Positions 44,180-52,734 of a DNA stretch of 64,000 bases are shown here, one piece after another. The position numbers and the translations under genes are program-made. The notes below the pieces were generated by a model that had not been told where the DNA came from, ran no database searches, and was given only the letters and a program-made list of their open reading frames with translations. Origin of the DNA: Bog-473 sp963843365 (GTDB taxonomy: Bacteria; Actinomycetota; Acidimicrobiia; Acidimicrobiales; RAAP-2). Position 1 is the stretch's first letter. Each line of letters begins with the position of its first letter. The stretch lies in assembly GCA_963843365.1 (NCBI GenBank), contig CAWJKG010000002.1, forward strand, positions 186,001 through 250,000, in the 5' to 3' direction.

Positions 44180-44851
44180 GTGCGCATCCTCGTGGTGGAC
44201 GACGACCCCGCGGTCCGCCGGTCGATCGACCGTGCGCTGCGCCTGGAGGGCTACGACGTGCAGACCGTGCCCTCGGGCGGCGAGGCCCTCGAGGCGTTGG
44301 CCCAGGGCCCCCCGGACGCGCTGATCCTCGACCTGGGCCTGCCCGACGTCGACGGGCTCACGGTCTGCCGCCGCATGCGCAGCGCGGGCGACGACACCCC
44401 GGTCCTCATGCTCACGGCGCGCGACGCCGTCGACGACCGCGTGCAGGGCCTCGACGCGGGGGCCGACGACTATCTCGTCAAGCCCTACGCGTTGGCCGAG
44501 TTGCTGGCCCGTCTGCGTGCACTGCTGCGGCGCCGCTTCGAGGGTGAGGGCGGTCTGTTGCGGGTGGGCGACCTCACGCTCGACCTGTCGACGCGTGAGG
44601 GGCAGCGGGGGGACCGCGCCTTCGCGCTGACCCGCATTGAGTTCGACCTCCTCGAGATGTTCCTGCGCCACCCCCGCCAGGTCCTGACCCGCGAAGTCCT
44701 GCTCAACCGGGTGTGGGGCTTCGACTTCGACTCGGGGACCAACTCGCTGGCCGTCTACGTCGGGTACCTGCGCCGCAAGCTCGAGGAGGGAGGCGAGCCG
44801 CGCTGCATCCAGACGGTGCGCGGGGTGGGCTACGTACTGCGGGACTCGTGA
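44180..44851 (+). CDS. mprA: OmpR-family response regulator, MprA-like
   Basis: A 223-residue regulator. The receiver domain begins MRILVVDDDPAVRRSIDRAL; phospho-acceptor Asp51 is in ALILDLGLPDVDG and the conserved Lys in DDYLVKPYALAELL. The winged-helix domain has LTRIEFDLLEMFLRHPRQVL, RVWGFDFDSGTN and the closing RGVGYVLR. It strongly resembles mycobacterial MprA, which controls envelope-stress genes. GTG 44180 fits the normal family start; GTG 44174 is the alternative. It overlaps the kinase gene as GTGA. Confidence 0.9.
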   Translation: MRILVVDDDPAVRRSIDRALRLEGYDVQTVPSGGEALEALAQGPPDALILDLGLPDVDGLTVCRRMRSAGDDTPVLMLTARDAVDDRVQGLDAGADDYLVKPYALAELLARLRALLRRRFEGEGGLLRVGDLTLDLSTREGQRGDRAFALTRIEFDLLEMFLRHPRQVLTREVLLNRVWGFDFDSGTNSLAVYVGYLRRKLEEGGEPRCIQTVRGVGYVLRDS

Positions 44852-46230
44852 CCTTCCGCGCCCGGCTCGTACTGGCGACCACCGTCGCCGTCGTGCTGGC
44901 CGTGCTGGCCGCCTCGCTCGGCTCGTTCCTGGTGGCCCGGCACACGCTGCTCGAAGCGGCGGACAGCTCGCTGACGACGGCGGCGGGCAAGCTCCTGGCC
45001 GGGGAGGAGATCGCCACCACGACGGCGACGCTCGGCCAGGTGATCGACACCACGGGGGCCGTCGTGGCCGGCGGCGGCCTCCCGGTCACCGGCCAGGTGC
45101 GTCTGGTGGCGGTCGGGCTGGCCCCGGACTTCTTCACCACCGTCGTGGTGGACGGGAACCAGATGCGCGAGCTCGTCGAGCACCTGCCGCCGAACACCAC
45201 CATCAACGGCGAACCGCTGCCCAACGGTGGCGCGCTGCAGATCGCCACGCTGCTCAACGTGGACTCGCAGCTCAAGAAGCTGGCGCTGCTGCTCGGCGCG
45301 GTCGCCTTCGTCGGCGTGCTCGTCGCCGTCGTGCTGGGCTGGCTGGTGGCCCGGACGGCGCTGGTCCCGCTCAACTCCCTCACCGACACCGTCGAGGACC
45401 TGGCGGAGACCACCGATGTCACCCGCCGGCTCTCGCCCGGGGGCCCCGACGAGTTGGGGCGGCTGCGGCGCACCTTCAACCGGCTGCTCGAGGCGCTCGA
45501 GAACTCGCGCCGGGCCCAGAGCCAGTTGGTGCTCGACGCCTCGCACGAACTGCGTACGCCCCTGACCAGCCTGCGCACGAACCTCGAGGTGATCCGCCGG
45601 GTGGACGAGCTCAGCGCCGAGGACCGGCACGTGCTCGTCGACGACGTCCTCGTGCAGCTGCAGGAGCTGACCGACATTGTGGGCGACCTGGCCGAGCTGG
45701 CCCGGGGCGAGAGCGGGCCGGTGTCGCGCGAGACCCTGCGGCTCGACCTGCTCGTGCAGGACGAGGTCGCCGTGCAGAACACCCACGGGCGGGCCCGGGA
45801 CGTGCGGTTCGAATTGACCGCGACACCGTGCTGGGTCGTGGCGAGCGACGAGGGCCTGCGCCGTGCCGTCGGCAACCTGCTCGACAACGCCCGCAAGTGG
45901 AGCCCGGCCGGCGCGGCCGTCTCCGTGGAGTGCCGCGGCGGCATGGTCGTCGTGCGTGACCGCGGCCCCGGTGTCGCCGAGGCGGACCTGCCCCACATCT
46001 TCGACCGCTTCTACCGTTCGCCGGCCGCGCGCGGCCTGCCCGGCTCGGGCCTGGGGCTGGCCATCGTGGCGCAGGTCGTCAAGGCCGAGGGCGGGACGAT
46101 CGTGGCCGAGAACGACCCCCGGGGCGGGGCCCGCATGACGATGCGGCTCCCGACGGTGCCCGGGCCGCTGGAGCCTGGGCCGGGCACCGCACCGGCCCTG
46201 GAAGTCGGGACCGGCCCCGACAGCGGCTGA
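44848..46230 (+). CDS. mprB: Sensor histidine kinase, MprB-like
   Basis: 460 residues. An N-terminal span (LVLATTVAVVLAVLAASLGS), an outside sensor of about 110 residues, a second span (LLLGAVAFVGVLVAVVLGWLV), a HAMP region, then the HisKA box DASHELRTPLTSL with the phospho-accepting His. The catalytic domain shows NLLDNARKWSP (N box), VRDRGPGVAEADL (G1) and GSGLGLAIV (G2). It would phosphorylate the adjacent regulator in response to envelope signals. GTG start coupled to mprA by a four-base overlap. The Pro/Gly-rich tail is not conserved. Confidence 0.9.
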   Translation: MTFRARLVLATTVAVVLAVLAASLGSFLVARHTLLEAADSSLTTAAGKLLAGEEIATTTATLGQVIDTTGAVVAGGGLPVTGQVRLVAVGLAPDFFTTVVVDGNQMRELVEHLPPNTTINGEPLPNGGALQIATLLNVDSQLKKLALLLGAVAFVGVLVAVVLGWLVARTALVPLNSLTDTVEDLAETTDVTRRLSPGGPDELGRLRRTFNRLLEALENSRRAQSQLVLDASHELRTPLTSLRTNLEVIRRVDELSAEDRHVLVDDVLVQLQELTDIVGDLAELARGESGPVSRETLRLDLLVQDEVAVQNTHGRARDVRFELTATPCWVVASDEGLRRAVGNLLDNARKWSPAGAAVSVECRGGMVVVRDRGPGVAEADLPHIFDRFYRSPAARGLPGSGLGLAIVAQVVKAEGGTIVAENDPRGGARMTMRLPTVPGPLEPGPGTAPALEVGTGPDSG

Positions 46231-46233
46231 TCC

Positions 46234-46263
46234 ATGCGGCCCATGCGGCCCATGCGGCCCATG
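46234..46263 (+). repeat. Nine-base tandem repeat carrying successive ATG starts
   Basis: ATGCGGCCC repeated three times plus a fourth ATG, so the reading frame has four equivalent starts. Unit length is a multiple of three, so gain or loss changes only the N-terminus. Confidence 0.8.
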
Positions 46264-47055
46264 CCGCCGTTCGCCGATCTCGTCGCCGAAGCGATGGCGG
46301 CGGACACGACCGGATGGGGATTCGGCTGGCTCGACGGCCGGGCGACCGAAGAGCGCCCACCCTGGGGCTACGCCCGGCTCCTCGGTCAGCGCCTGGCGCT
46401 GGTCGCATCGGCGCTCGACATCGACACCGGCGGCGGCGAGGTTCTCGCCGAGGCGCCCCGGTTCCCGCCCCGCATGGCGGCCACCGAGACGTGGCCGCCC
46501 AACGCCGCCCGCGCCCGCGCGCTGCTGGCGCCACGCGGCGTGGAGGTGGTGCAGCACCAGGCGGGGGGCGCGCTCCCGTTCCCCGACGAGTCCTTCGAGC
46601 TCGTCACGGCGCGTCATCCGGTCCGGCCCGACTGGGAGGAGATCCACCGGGTCCTCGTTCCGGGCGGCACCTACTTCGCGCAGCACGTGGGACCCCGATC
46701 CGCCGACGCACTGATCGCGCACTTCCTCGGACCTTTCGAAGGGGTCAGCGAGCGCGCACCGGCGCGCGAGACGGCACGGGCCCTCGCCGCCGGGCTGGTG
46801 GTCGAAGACCTCAGGACGGCTCGCTGTCGGATGGCGTTCTCCGACGTCGGCGCCATCGTCTTCATCCTCCGCAAGTGCATCTGGTGGGTCCCCGACTTCT
46901 CCGTCGAGCGCTACCACGACGTGCTCGTCGCCCTCGACGCCCAGATGCGCGCCGGCGAGCCCGTCGTCGCCTTCTCGACGAGGCATCTGTTGGAGGCCCG
47001 CCGGCCGGCGGGCGAGGGCCGTGTCCGGGGTCGCGGGGCCGCTCTCCCTCCCTGA
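46234..47055 (+). CDS. Class I SAM-dependent methyltransferase
   Basis: Up to 273 residues. Motif I is altered (DIDTGGGEVLAEAPRFP), followed by TETWPPNAARARALLA, ALPFPDESFELVTARHPV and HRVLVPGGTYFAQHVGP, which match small-molecule methyltransferases of the Methyltransf_11 type. Four ATGs (46234, 46243, 46252, 46261) are created by a nine-base repeat giving MRPMRPMRPM; the last, at 46261, begins the family-like sequence. It starts three bases after mprB and is probably cotranscribed. Substrate unknown. Confidence 0.78.
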   Translation: MRPMRPMRPMPPFADLVAEAMAADTTGWGFGWLDGRATEERPPWGYARLLGQRLALVASALDIDTGGGEVLAEAPRFPPRMAATETWPPNAARARALLAPRGVEVVQHQAGGALPFPDESFELVTARHPVRPDWEEIHRVLVPGGTYFAQHVGPRSADALIAHFLGPFEGVSERAPARETARALAAGLVVEDLRTARCRMAFSDVGAIVFILRKCIWWVPDFSVERYHDVLVALDAQMRAGEPVVAFSTRHLLEARRPAGEGRVRGRGAALPP

Positions 47056-47191
47056 CCTGCTCCGCCGCGATTTCTTCGCCTGCTCTTAAGAAACGCCAAC
47101 CTCCTCCCAAGGTGGCGGGTGCACGCTGTCGTTCGAGTACCCCCGGCGGTGCGGAGTTCCCCCTTCTCCGCATTCGTGGAGACCCTCTCCG

Positions 47192-47212
47192 CCCGCCGGC
47201 CCCGCCGGCGGG
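47192..47212. terminator. GC-rich hairpin between convergent genes
   Basis: Perfect eight-base arms CCCGCCGG and CCGGCGGG around a five-base loop. It lies between the methyltransferase (ends 47055) and the VOC gene (ends 47282), so it may stop transcripts from either side. There is no U-tract. A second imperfect stem lies at 47094-47117. Confidence 0.45.
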
Positions 47213-47281
47213 GACGGTCCGCCTCCGTCCCCGCCGGCGCCTCCCCTCGGCCGCGGTCCCGGCCTCGTCGCCCGGCGCCGT

Positions 47282-47650
47282 TCACGTCCCGGCGATCAGC
47301 TCAATCCGGTTGCCGAAGGGATCGTCGACGTAGGCCCCCACGCCGGGGGCGGTGTCGGGATTGGGGCGCACCTCCACCCCGGCTGACCGCAACGCCGCCT
47401 CGAGTGCCGGCAGATCGCGCACCACCAGGGCCGGGTGGGCCTTGCGGGCGGGCCGGAAGTCCGCCTCCACCCCCAGGTGCAGGGCCACCGGGCCCGCGCC
47501 GAACCAGCACCCGCCCCGTGCCGCCAGGGCCTCGGGCTTGGGCACACGCGTGAGCCCGAGGAGGCCGGAGTAGAAGGCCTCCGCCTCGGCCTCCCGGCCG
47601 GGGGGCATGGCCAGTTGCACGTGGTCGAGCCGGACGATCTCGAAGCTCAT
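47282..47650 (-). CDS. VOC-superfamily (glyoxalase/dioxygenase-fold) protein
   Basis: A 122-residue protein with the paired beta-alpha-beta-beta-beta units of the vicinal oxygen chelate fold. RLDHVQLAMPPGREAEAEAF starts the first unit; FYSGLLGLTRVPKP follows, HPALVVRDLPALEAAL starts the second and VDDPFGNRIELI ends it. His and Glu positions for a metal are seen. Substrate unknown. ATG at 47650 is fixed by AGGAGG five bases upstream. Divergent from the bS22 gene. Confidence 0.82.
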   Translation of the reverse strand: MSFEIVRLDHVQLAMPPGREAEAEAFYSGLLGLTRVPKPEALAARGGCWFGAGPVALHLGVEADFRPARKAHPALVVRDLPALEAALRSAGVEVRPNPDTAPGVGAYVDDPFGNRIELIAGT

Positions 47651-47716
47651 GGGTACCTCCTCGGGCCGGGAGTGACCTGGCAGTCCACCCCGTGGACCGC
47701 TAGCCTGCCGCACGAC

Positions 47717-47815
47717 ATGGGATCACTGATCAAGAAGCGCCGGAAGCGCATGCGCAAGAAGAAGCACAAGAAGATGCTCAAGGCCACCCGGTGGCAGCGC
47801 CGGGCCGGCAAGTAG
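47717..47815 (+). CDS. Ribosomal protein bS22 (AURKAIP1/COX24 domain)
   Basis: A 32-residue, very basic protein: MGSLIKKRRKRMRKKKHKK begins it and RWQRRAGK ends it. This is the AURKAIP1/COX24-type bS22 protein that binds the small subunit near the decoding region in mycobacteria. It is too short for many gene callers. A TAGCCT box lies ten bases upstream of the ATG and no Shine-Dalgarno is present, so the mRNA has at most a very short leader. Confidence 0.9.
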   Translation: MGSLIKKRRKRMRKKKHKKMLKATRWQRRAGK

Positions 47816-47841
47816 CTCCCGCCGCCCCGCTTCCGCACTCC

Positions 47842-48611
47842 CTAGTCCCCCTCCCAGCCCGCCGGCACCGTGCGGGCGCCCACCAGCCGGGCCGCTTCCG
47901 CCCCGACGCGTAGGTGCGGCGGCGCGTCGACGGCGGCGGCGGTCGCATCCGCCTCGACGAACCAGGTCGAGCCGCTCCCGGCCAGCACGGGCTCCCGGCC
48001 GGCCCACTCCCCCAGGACGTCGCGCCAGGCGGCCAGCCTGGGCTCGACCCGCAGGGCGGCCTTCGTCAGCGCGTTGGGCCCCTCATGCGACGGGTCCTCG
48101 TCCCAGGCCCGGTAGACCCGGCTCGTGTCCACGCCGAACGGCGGCAGCAGCAGCAGGTAGCTGCGGGCGGCGTACGGCAGCGGGGTGACCTTCTCCCCCA
48201 CCCCCTCCACCCGGGCCCGGCCGCCGACGAGGCAGAACGGCACGTCGGCCCCGAGGCCGGCCGCCACCGCGGGATCGGAACAGCCGGCCCAGCGCAGTAC
48301 GGCGGCGGCGTCGGTCGACCCTCCCCCAGGCCGCCGCCGACGGGGATCCGCTTGGTCAGCCGGACCGCGGCCCGGCGCCCGACCGCGGCCAGCGCCCGTT
48401 CCACCAGGTTCTCGCCCGGGCCCGGCAGCCCATGGGCCCGCTCCTCCGCGTCGTCGGCAATGGTGAGCCCCGACCCGTCGGGGTCCACCTCGAGCTCGTC
48501 GGCCAGGCTCAGCGCCACCATCTCGGCGTCCAGCTCGTGGTAGCCGTCAGGGCGCACACCGGTCACCTGGAGCGACACGGTCAGCTTGGCGGGAGCGAGC
48601 AGCCTGGTCAC
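47842..48611 (-). CDS. ispE: 4-diphosphocytidyl-2-C-methyl-D-erythritol kinase, one frameshift
   Basis: IspE, a GHMP kinase of the MEP isoprenoid pathway. LLAPAKLTVSLQVTGVRPDG and YHELDAEMVALSLAD start the protein from a GTG at 48611. The ATP motif reads KRIPVGGGLG and then breaks: one G is missing in the GGGGG run (about 48322-48327). Restoring it gives GGGSTDAAAVLRWAG, followed by ADVPFCLVGGRARVEGVGE to the normal end. Corrected length is about 256 residues, slightly short. It overlaps the rsmA stop as GTGA. The homopolymer position points to a sequence error. Confidence 0.85.
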
Positions 48612-49429
48612 AGAGCCGCCAGCCTGCCCCACGCCGCCACGTCGAGCTCTTCGGCCCGGGCGTCGGGCCGCACGCCGGCCCGCGCGAAGGCGTCGGGGTC
48701 GACGACGCCGGCCAGCGAGCGCCGGAGCATCTTGCGGCGCTGGGCGAACCCCGCCCGGACCACCGTGTTCAGCCGCTCGTAGGACACCAGGGCCGGGTCG
48801 ACCGCCGGTACCGGCCGGCGCTCCAGCCGCACCAGGACCGACTCGACCCACGGGCGCGGTATGAACACAGACGCCGGGACGCGGCCCACCACCTCGGCCC
48901 GGGCGAAGTAGGCGATGCGCACCGAGACCGCACCGTAGGGCCCGGTCCCCGCCTCGGCCGCCATGCGTTCGCCCACCTCCCGCTGCACCATGACCAGCAG
49001 GTGGGTGACCGCCGGCACCTCGGACAGCACCCGCAGCACCAGGGGCGTGGCCACGTTGTAGGGCAGGTTGGCCACCAGGCTCCACGGGCCGGGCGCCCGC
49101 GCCGCCAGGAGGGCCGCCAGGTCGAGCTCCAGGGCGTCCCCCTGGACCGTCTCCACCCCGGTGCCCTCGACGACCTCGCGCAGGACCGGGAGGAGATGCC
49201 GGTCCGTCTCGACCGCCACCACACGCGCCCCGGTCTCGGCCAGGGCCAGCGTCAGTGAGCCCAGGCCCGCACCGATCTCGAGCACGTCCACACCCGGCCC
49301 GGCGCCCGAAAGGCGGGCGATGCGGCGGACGGTGTTGGGGTCAGTGACGAAGTTCTGTCCGAGGGCACGGCTGGGCCGCAGACCATGCGCCGACAGGAGC
49401 TGGGCGATGTCGGCGCCGGAAAGGGTCAC
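48608..49429 (-). CDS. rsmA: 16S rRNA dimethyladenosine transferase RsmA/KsgA
   Basis: 273 residues. RsmA dimethylates two adjacent adenosines near the 3' end of 16S rRNA. Key blocks: HGLRPSRALGQNFVTDPNTV, the SAM motif VLEIGAGLGSLTLALAE, VQGDALELDL, and the catalytic NLPYNVATPLVLRVL. The C-terminal helical part ends LDVAAWGRLAAL. GTG at 49429 overlaps the RlpA-like stop as GTGA, and the ispE start overlaps its own stop, so the three genes form one coupled unit. Confidence 0.93.
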   Translation of the reverse strand: MTLSGADIAQLLSAHGLRPSRALGQNFVTDPNTVRRIARLSGAGPGVDVLEIGAGLGSLTLALAETGARVVAVETDRHLLPVLREVVEGTGVETVQGDALELDLAALLAARAPGPWSLVANLPYNVATPLVLRVLSEVPAVTHLLVMVQREVGERMAAEAGTGPYGAVSVRIAYFARAEVVGRVPASVFIPRPWVESVLVRLERRPVPAVDPALVSYERLNTVVRAGFAQRRKMLRRSLAGVVDPDAFARAGVRPDARAEELDVAAWGRLAAL

Positions 49430-50079
49430 CAGGAGATTGTGACGTCCACCACTCCCTGGCCGATGTCGGCGATCTGCGAGAAGCCCGAAGGCGACATGTC
49501 GACCACCCGGGGGTAGCCCGCCGCCTCGCGGTCGTCGACCGTGCACACGGTCGACGCGCCGGTCGCGTTGTTCACCACCGTGAGCACGGTCCCGAACGGG
49601 AGCGTGGGGCTGGCGCAGTAGCCCGCCGGCGCGGCCGCGTACCACGTGGCCTCGCCGCCCTCGCTGTGCGTCGCCGCCGGCCGCGGTGGTGCGGTGGTCG
49701 TCGTCGTGGTCGGTGGCGGTGGCGGTGGCGGTGGTGCGGTCGTCGTCGTGGTCGGTGGCGGCGCCGACGTCGTCGTGGTCGCAGGCTCCGTGGTCGTCGT
49801 CGTCGCAGGCGCGGACGTCGACGTGGTCGTCGCCGGCGCTTGATACACGACGAGGTTCGAGGGCAGGTTCACACCGTCACGGTGTGTCGCTGCATGCATG
49901 ACCTTCCTGCCGTCGGGCGCGCCGCCCGCCGCGGTCCGTGACCGCGGCGTGTGCGCTGACGCGCTTTGCAACAACAGGAGAGGCGCGACGAACAACGCGC
50001 CGCAAATGACTGCAGCAACGCCGAGGCGCCTCCCCCCAGTGCTCTGGTTCCGCAGGGCTCCACCCTTCTCCGGGGACAC
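49426..50079 (-). CDS. Exported RlpA-like double-psi beta-barrel protein
   Basis: 217 residues. An N-terminal signal peptide (LGVAAVICGALFVAPLLLLQ), then a Thr/Pro-rich low-complexity linker (about residues 75-130), then a C-terminal RlpA-like barrel: EATWYAAAPAGYCASPTLPF, GTVLTVVNNATGASTVC and DDREAAGYPRVVDMSPSGF with the Asp typical of the active site. RlpA-type proteins bind or cut denuded glycan strands. In mycobacteria this slot, between tatD and rsmA, holds resuscitation factor RpfB. GTG start at 50079; the frame is open upstream but without export signal logic. The 237 bases up to tatD are relatively AT-rich and probably hold its promoter. Confidence 0.78.
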   Translation of the reverse strand: MSPEKGGALRNQSTGGRRLGVAAVICGALFVAPLLLLQSASAHTPRSRTAAGGAPDGRKVMHAATHRDGVNLPSNLVVYQAPATTTSTSAPATTTTTEPATTTTSAPPPTTTTTAPPPPPPPPTTTTTTAPPRPAATHSEGGEATWYAAAPAGYCASPTLPFGTVLTVVNNATGASTVCTVDDREAAGYPRVVDMSPSGFSQIADIGQGVVDVTISW

Positions 50080-50316
50080 AGTGCACCCGCGCCGACACAC
50101 GGGTGGCGAGGGGTTTCTGGAGAAGTTAGATAACCAAACGCGGGGGGCGCAAACCCAAAAACGAGGGAAACCTTTTGCGCGCTCTTTTCCCAGGTCACGG
50201 ACGCTGCGTTCCGCGATATTTAGATGAACTCCCAGTTCACAAGCAGTTTTTCTGCCAAATTCAACGTCAAACACCCAGGTCACAAGGTTCTCGTATTACG
50301 CACAACAGCGCGTGCA

Positions 50317-51131
50317 TTAGCCACCTGTGGAAAAGACCATGGACGCCGCGGCGGCGCTGCGCTCCTTCACCTCGTCGACGGTGCAGCCCTTGACCGCGGC
50401 GATCGCTTCTCCGACGAGCGGGAGGTACGACGGCTCGTTCGTCCGGCCCCGGTGCGGCACCGGCGCCAGGAAGGGACTGTCCGTCTCGACCAACAACCGC
50501 TCGAGTGGGCACAGTGCCACAGCGGCGCGGACATCGGCTGCGTTCTTGAACGTCACGATGCCGCTGAACGACACGAACATGCCGGCGCGCAGGCACTGCG
50601 TGACCTCGTCGGGACCGCCCGTGAAGCAGTGCAGCACGGTGCGCCGGGAACGCCTTCGGCCTCCAACACGTCGAACACATCGGGCCAGGCGTCGCGCGCG
50701 TGGATCACCAGCGCCAGCCCGTGCGCATGCGCGAGCGCGATCTCCGCGGCGAACGCGGCCCGTTGCGCGGCGCGCGGAGAATGCTCGTAGAAATAGTCCA
50801 GCCCGCACTCCCCGACGGCGACCACCGCGCCGTCGTCCGCCGCCAGCTCCCGCGCCAACAGCGCCGCCACCTCGTCCACACCCTCGCTCGCTTCGTGCGG
50901 ATGGAGGCCGATGGACGCCCACGCCCGCGGGGGCGACCCCGACGACGCCGTGGCCCGGGCCACGGCCACCGCCTGGGCCGACGTCGCGGTCCCGGTCCCG
51001 ATGCAGATCATGCGGTCCACGCCCGCCTCGGCGGCGCGGCGCAGGACGGGCTCCAGGTCCGCCTCGGCGTCCCCCTCCGCGGGGAGGTACTCCTCCTGGA
51101 CGTGGCAGTGGGAGTCGAACCAGCCCGCCAA
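50317..51131 (-). CDS. tatD: TatD-family metal-dependent DNase, one frameshift
   Basis: A TIM-barrel amidohydrolase-fold nuclease. FDSHCHVQEE carries the first metal His pair; IGLHPHEASEG, VAVGECGLDYFYEH and LVIHARDAWPDV follow. Near 50647 one base is lost in CCC; the other frame gives TVLHCFTGGPDEVTQ, FVSFSGIVTFKNA and LLVETDSPFLAPVPHRG. Corrected length is about 271 residues, normal for TatD. The TTG at 51131 comes four bases after the metG stop. Position between metG and the RlpA-like gene matches actinobacterial order. Confidence 0.85.
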
Positions 51132-51134
51132 CGC

Positions 51135-52686
51135 TCAGGCCTTCCGCCGCGGGAAGAGGGGGTCGCCCTTCACCACGGCCATCCCGCCGCCGTACCCGCC
51201 CCACCGGGCGTCCTCGGGCACGCGGCGCCGCGGTGGGATCGCCCTCGACCCCGATACGCCGCCACACCTCCCGCGCCGTGGTCGGCATGGCGGCGGCGAT
51301 CAGGACGGCGACGATGCGCAGTACCTCGAGCGCGTCCCCCAGGACGGCATCGACCTCGGGGCCCGGTTCCATCTTCCACGGCTCGGCCGCCTCGAGACCC
51401 ACGTTGGCGGCGCCGATGAGCCGCCAGGTCTCCTCGAGGGCCTCGTGCGGCGCCCAGCGCGCCCAGGCCGCGGACGCCGCCTCGACGACGGCGGCCGCCA
51501 CCGGGCCCAGCTCGCTGCCGGCGTTGCAGCCGGGGCCGATGCCGCCGCACTTGGACGTGACGACGGTGGTGACCCGCGAGACCAGGTTGCCCAGGTTGTT
51601 GGCGAGGTCGGCGTTGTAGCGCGCCACGATGCCCTCGTAGGAGAAATCGCCGTCGCCACCCAGCACGACGTCGCGCAGCAGGTGGTAGCGCAGCGGGTCG
51701 ACACCGAAGTCGTCGGCGAGGGCGAGCGGCGACACGTCGGTGATCTTGAGGGGCGCCGCGTCGTCGCCTCCGGCGCGACCCGACGCGATCATCGTCTTGC
51801 CCAGCTTCTGCCCGCCCATGAGCAGGTAGCCGTGCACGAAGATCTGCGCCGGCGGGTCGATGCCGGCCGCCATGCACATGGCGGGCCACCAGACACAGTG
51901 GAACTTGAGGATGTCCTTGCCGATCAGGTGGTGCGCCGCACCCCACCGGTCCTCGAACACTGCGTCGTCGCTGCCGTAGCCGGCCACCGTCAGGTAGTTG
52001 ATGAGGGCGTCGTACCAGACGTAGAAGACGTGCCCGCTGTCCCAGGGGACGGGCACGCCCCACGAGAAAGAGGTGCGGGTGATGGACACGTCGCGCAAAC
52101 CGCCGCGAATGAAGCCGAGCGCCTCGTTGCGCTTGGACGTCGGGCGGACGAAATCTGGATGGCTGTCGTAGTAGTCGAGCAGGCGCTGCTCGAACTGGCT
52201 GAGCCGGAAGAAGTAGTTGTCCTCCTGCATCGCAATGACGGGGCGACCGTGCACCGGGCAGTTGCCGTCGATCAGCTGGTCCTCGAGGTAGTAGTCCTCG
52301 CAGGACACGCAGTACAGCCCGGTGTAGGAGCCCATTTCGATGTACCCGTTGTCGTGAATGCGCTGGAGGAACTGCTGCACCACCGCGTAGTGCCGCGGCT
52401 CGGTGGTCCGGATGAAATCGTCATTGGAGATGTCCAGGCGTCGCCACGCCTCCACGAAGCGCGCCGAGGTGCGGTCGGTCCAGTCCTTCGGCGTGGTGCC
52501 GTTCGCCTCGGCGGCCTCGACGATCTTCGCCCCGTGCTCGTCGGTGCCCGTCATGAACCAGACGTCGTCGCCCAACAGTCGGTGCCAGCGGGCGAGGGCA
52601 TCGGCGTTGACCGTCGTGTAGGCCGTGCCCACGTGCGGCGCGTCGTTGACGTAGTAGATCGGCGTCGTGAGGTAGTAGGGGCGCAC
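51135..52686 (-). CDS. metG: Methionyl-tRNA synthetase, one frameshift
   Basis: About 517 residues. Class I signature in YYLTTPIYYVNDAPHVGTAY; TGTDEHGAKIVEAA follows. The zinc-like insert reads CVSCEDYYLEDQLIDGNCPV then His-Gly. KMSKS is altered: the segment reads GGQKLGKTMIASG, so the loop is KLGKT. The frame breaks near 51228; the other frame gives VPEDARWGGYGGGMAVVKGD and PLFPRRKA before a stop at 51135. Without correction the frame runs on across tatD. GTG start with a TACGCT box seven bases upstream, embedded in an inverted repeat. Confidence 0.88.
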
Positions 52687-52705
52687 CGCCGGTAGCGTAC
52701 CGGCG
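52687..52705 (-). promoter_or_regulatory. metG leaderless promoter inside an inverted repeat
   Basis: Eight-base arms CGCCGGTA and TACCGGCG around a three-base loop. The minus-strand -10 box TACGCT (52699-52694) uses the centre, and the repeat ends directly before the metG GTG at 52686. It could be an operator or a short hairpin at the transcript start. Confidence 0.45.
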
Positions 52706-52734
52706 CCCCCGACCGCCGCCGCCGACGCCCGTCC

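Noticed and set aside
44830..46986. 718-codon minus-strand open frame opposite mprB
   Set aside because: It mirrors the sensor kinase; no motif is seen and mprB has complete kinase boxes.
47100..47180. Possible tRNA-like sequence (TTCGAGTACCCC) after the methyltransferase
   Set aside because: No acceptor, D or anticodon stems can be formed around it on either strand.
50080..50316. c-di-AMP (ydaO) riboswitch ahead of the RlpA-like gene
   Set aside because: Wall hydrolase genes in actinobacteria often carry this riboswitch, but I could not find its conserved blocks in this leader. A covariance-model search would decide.
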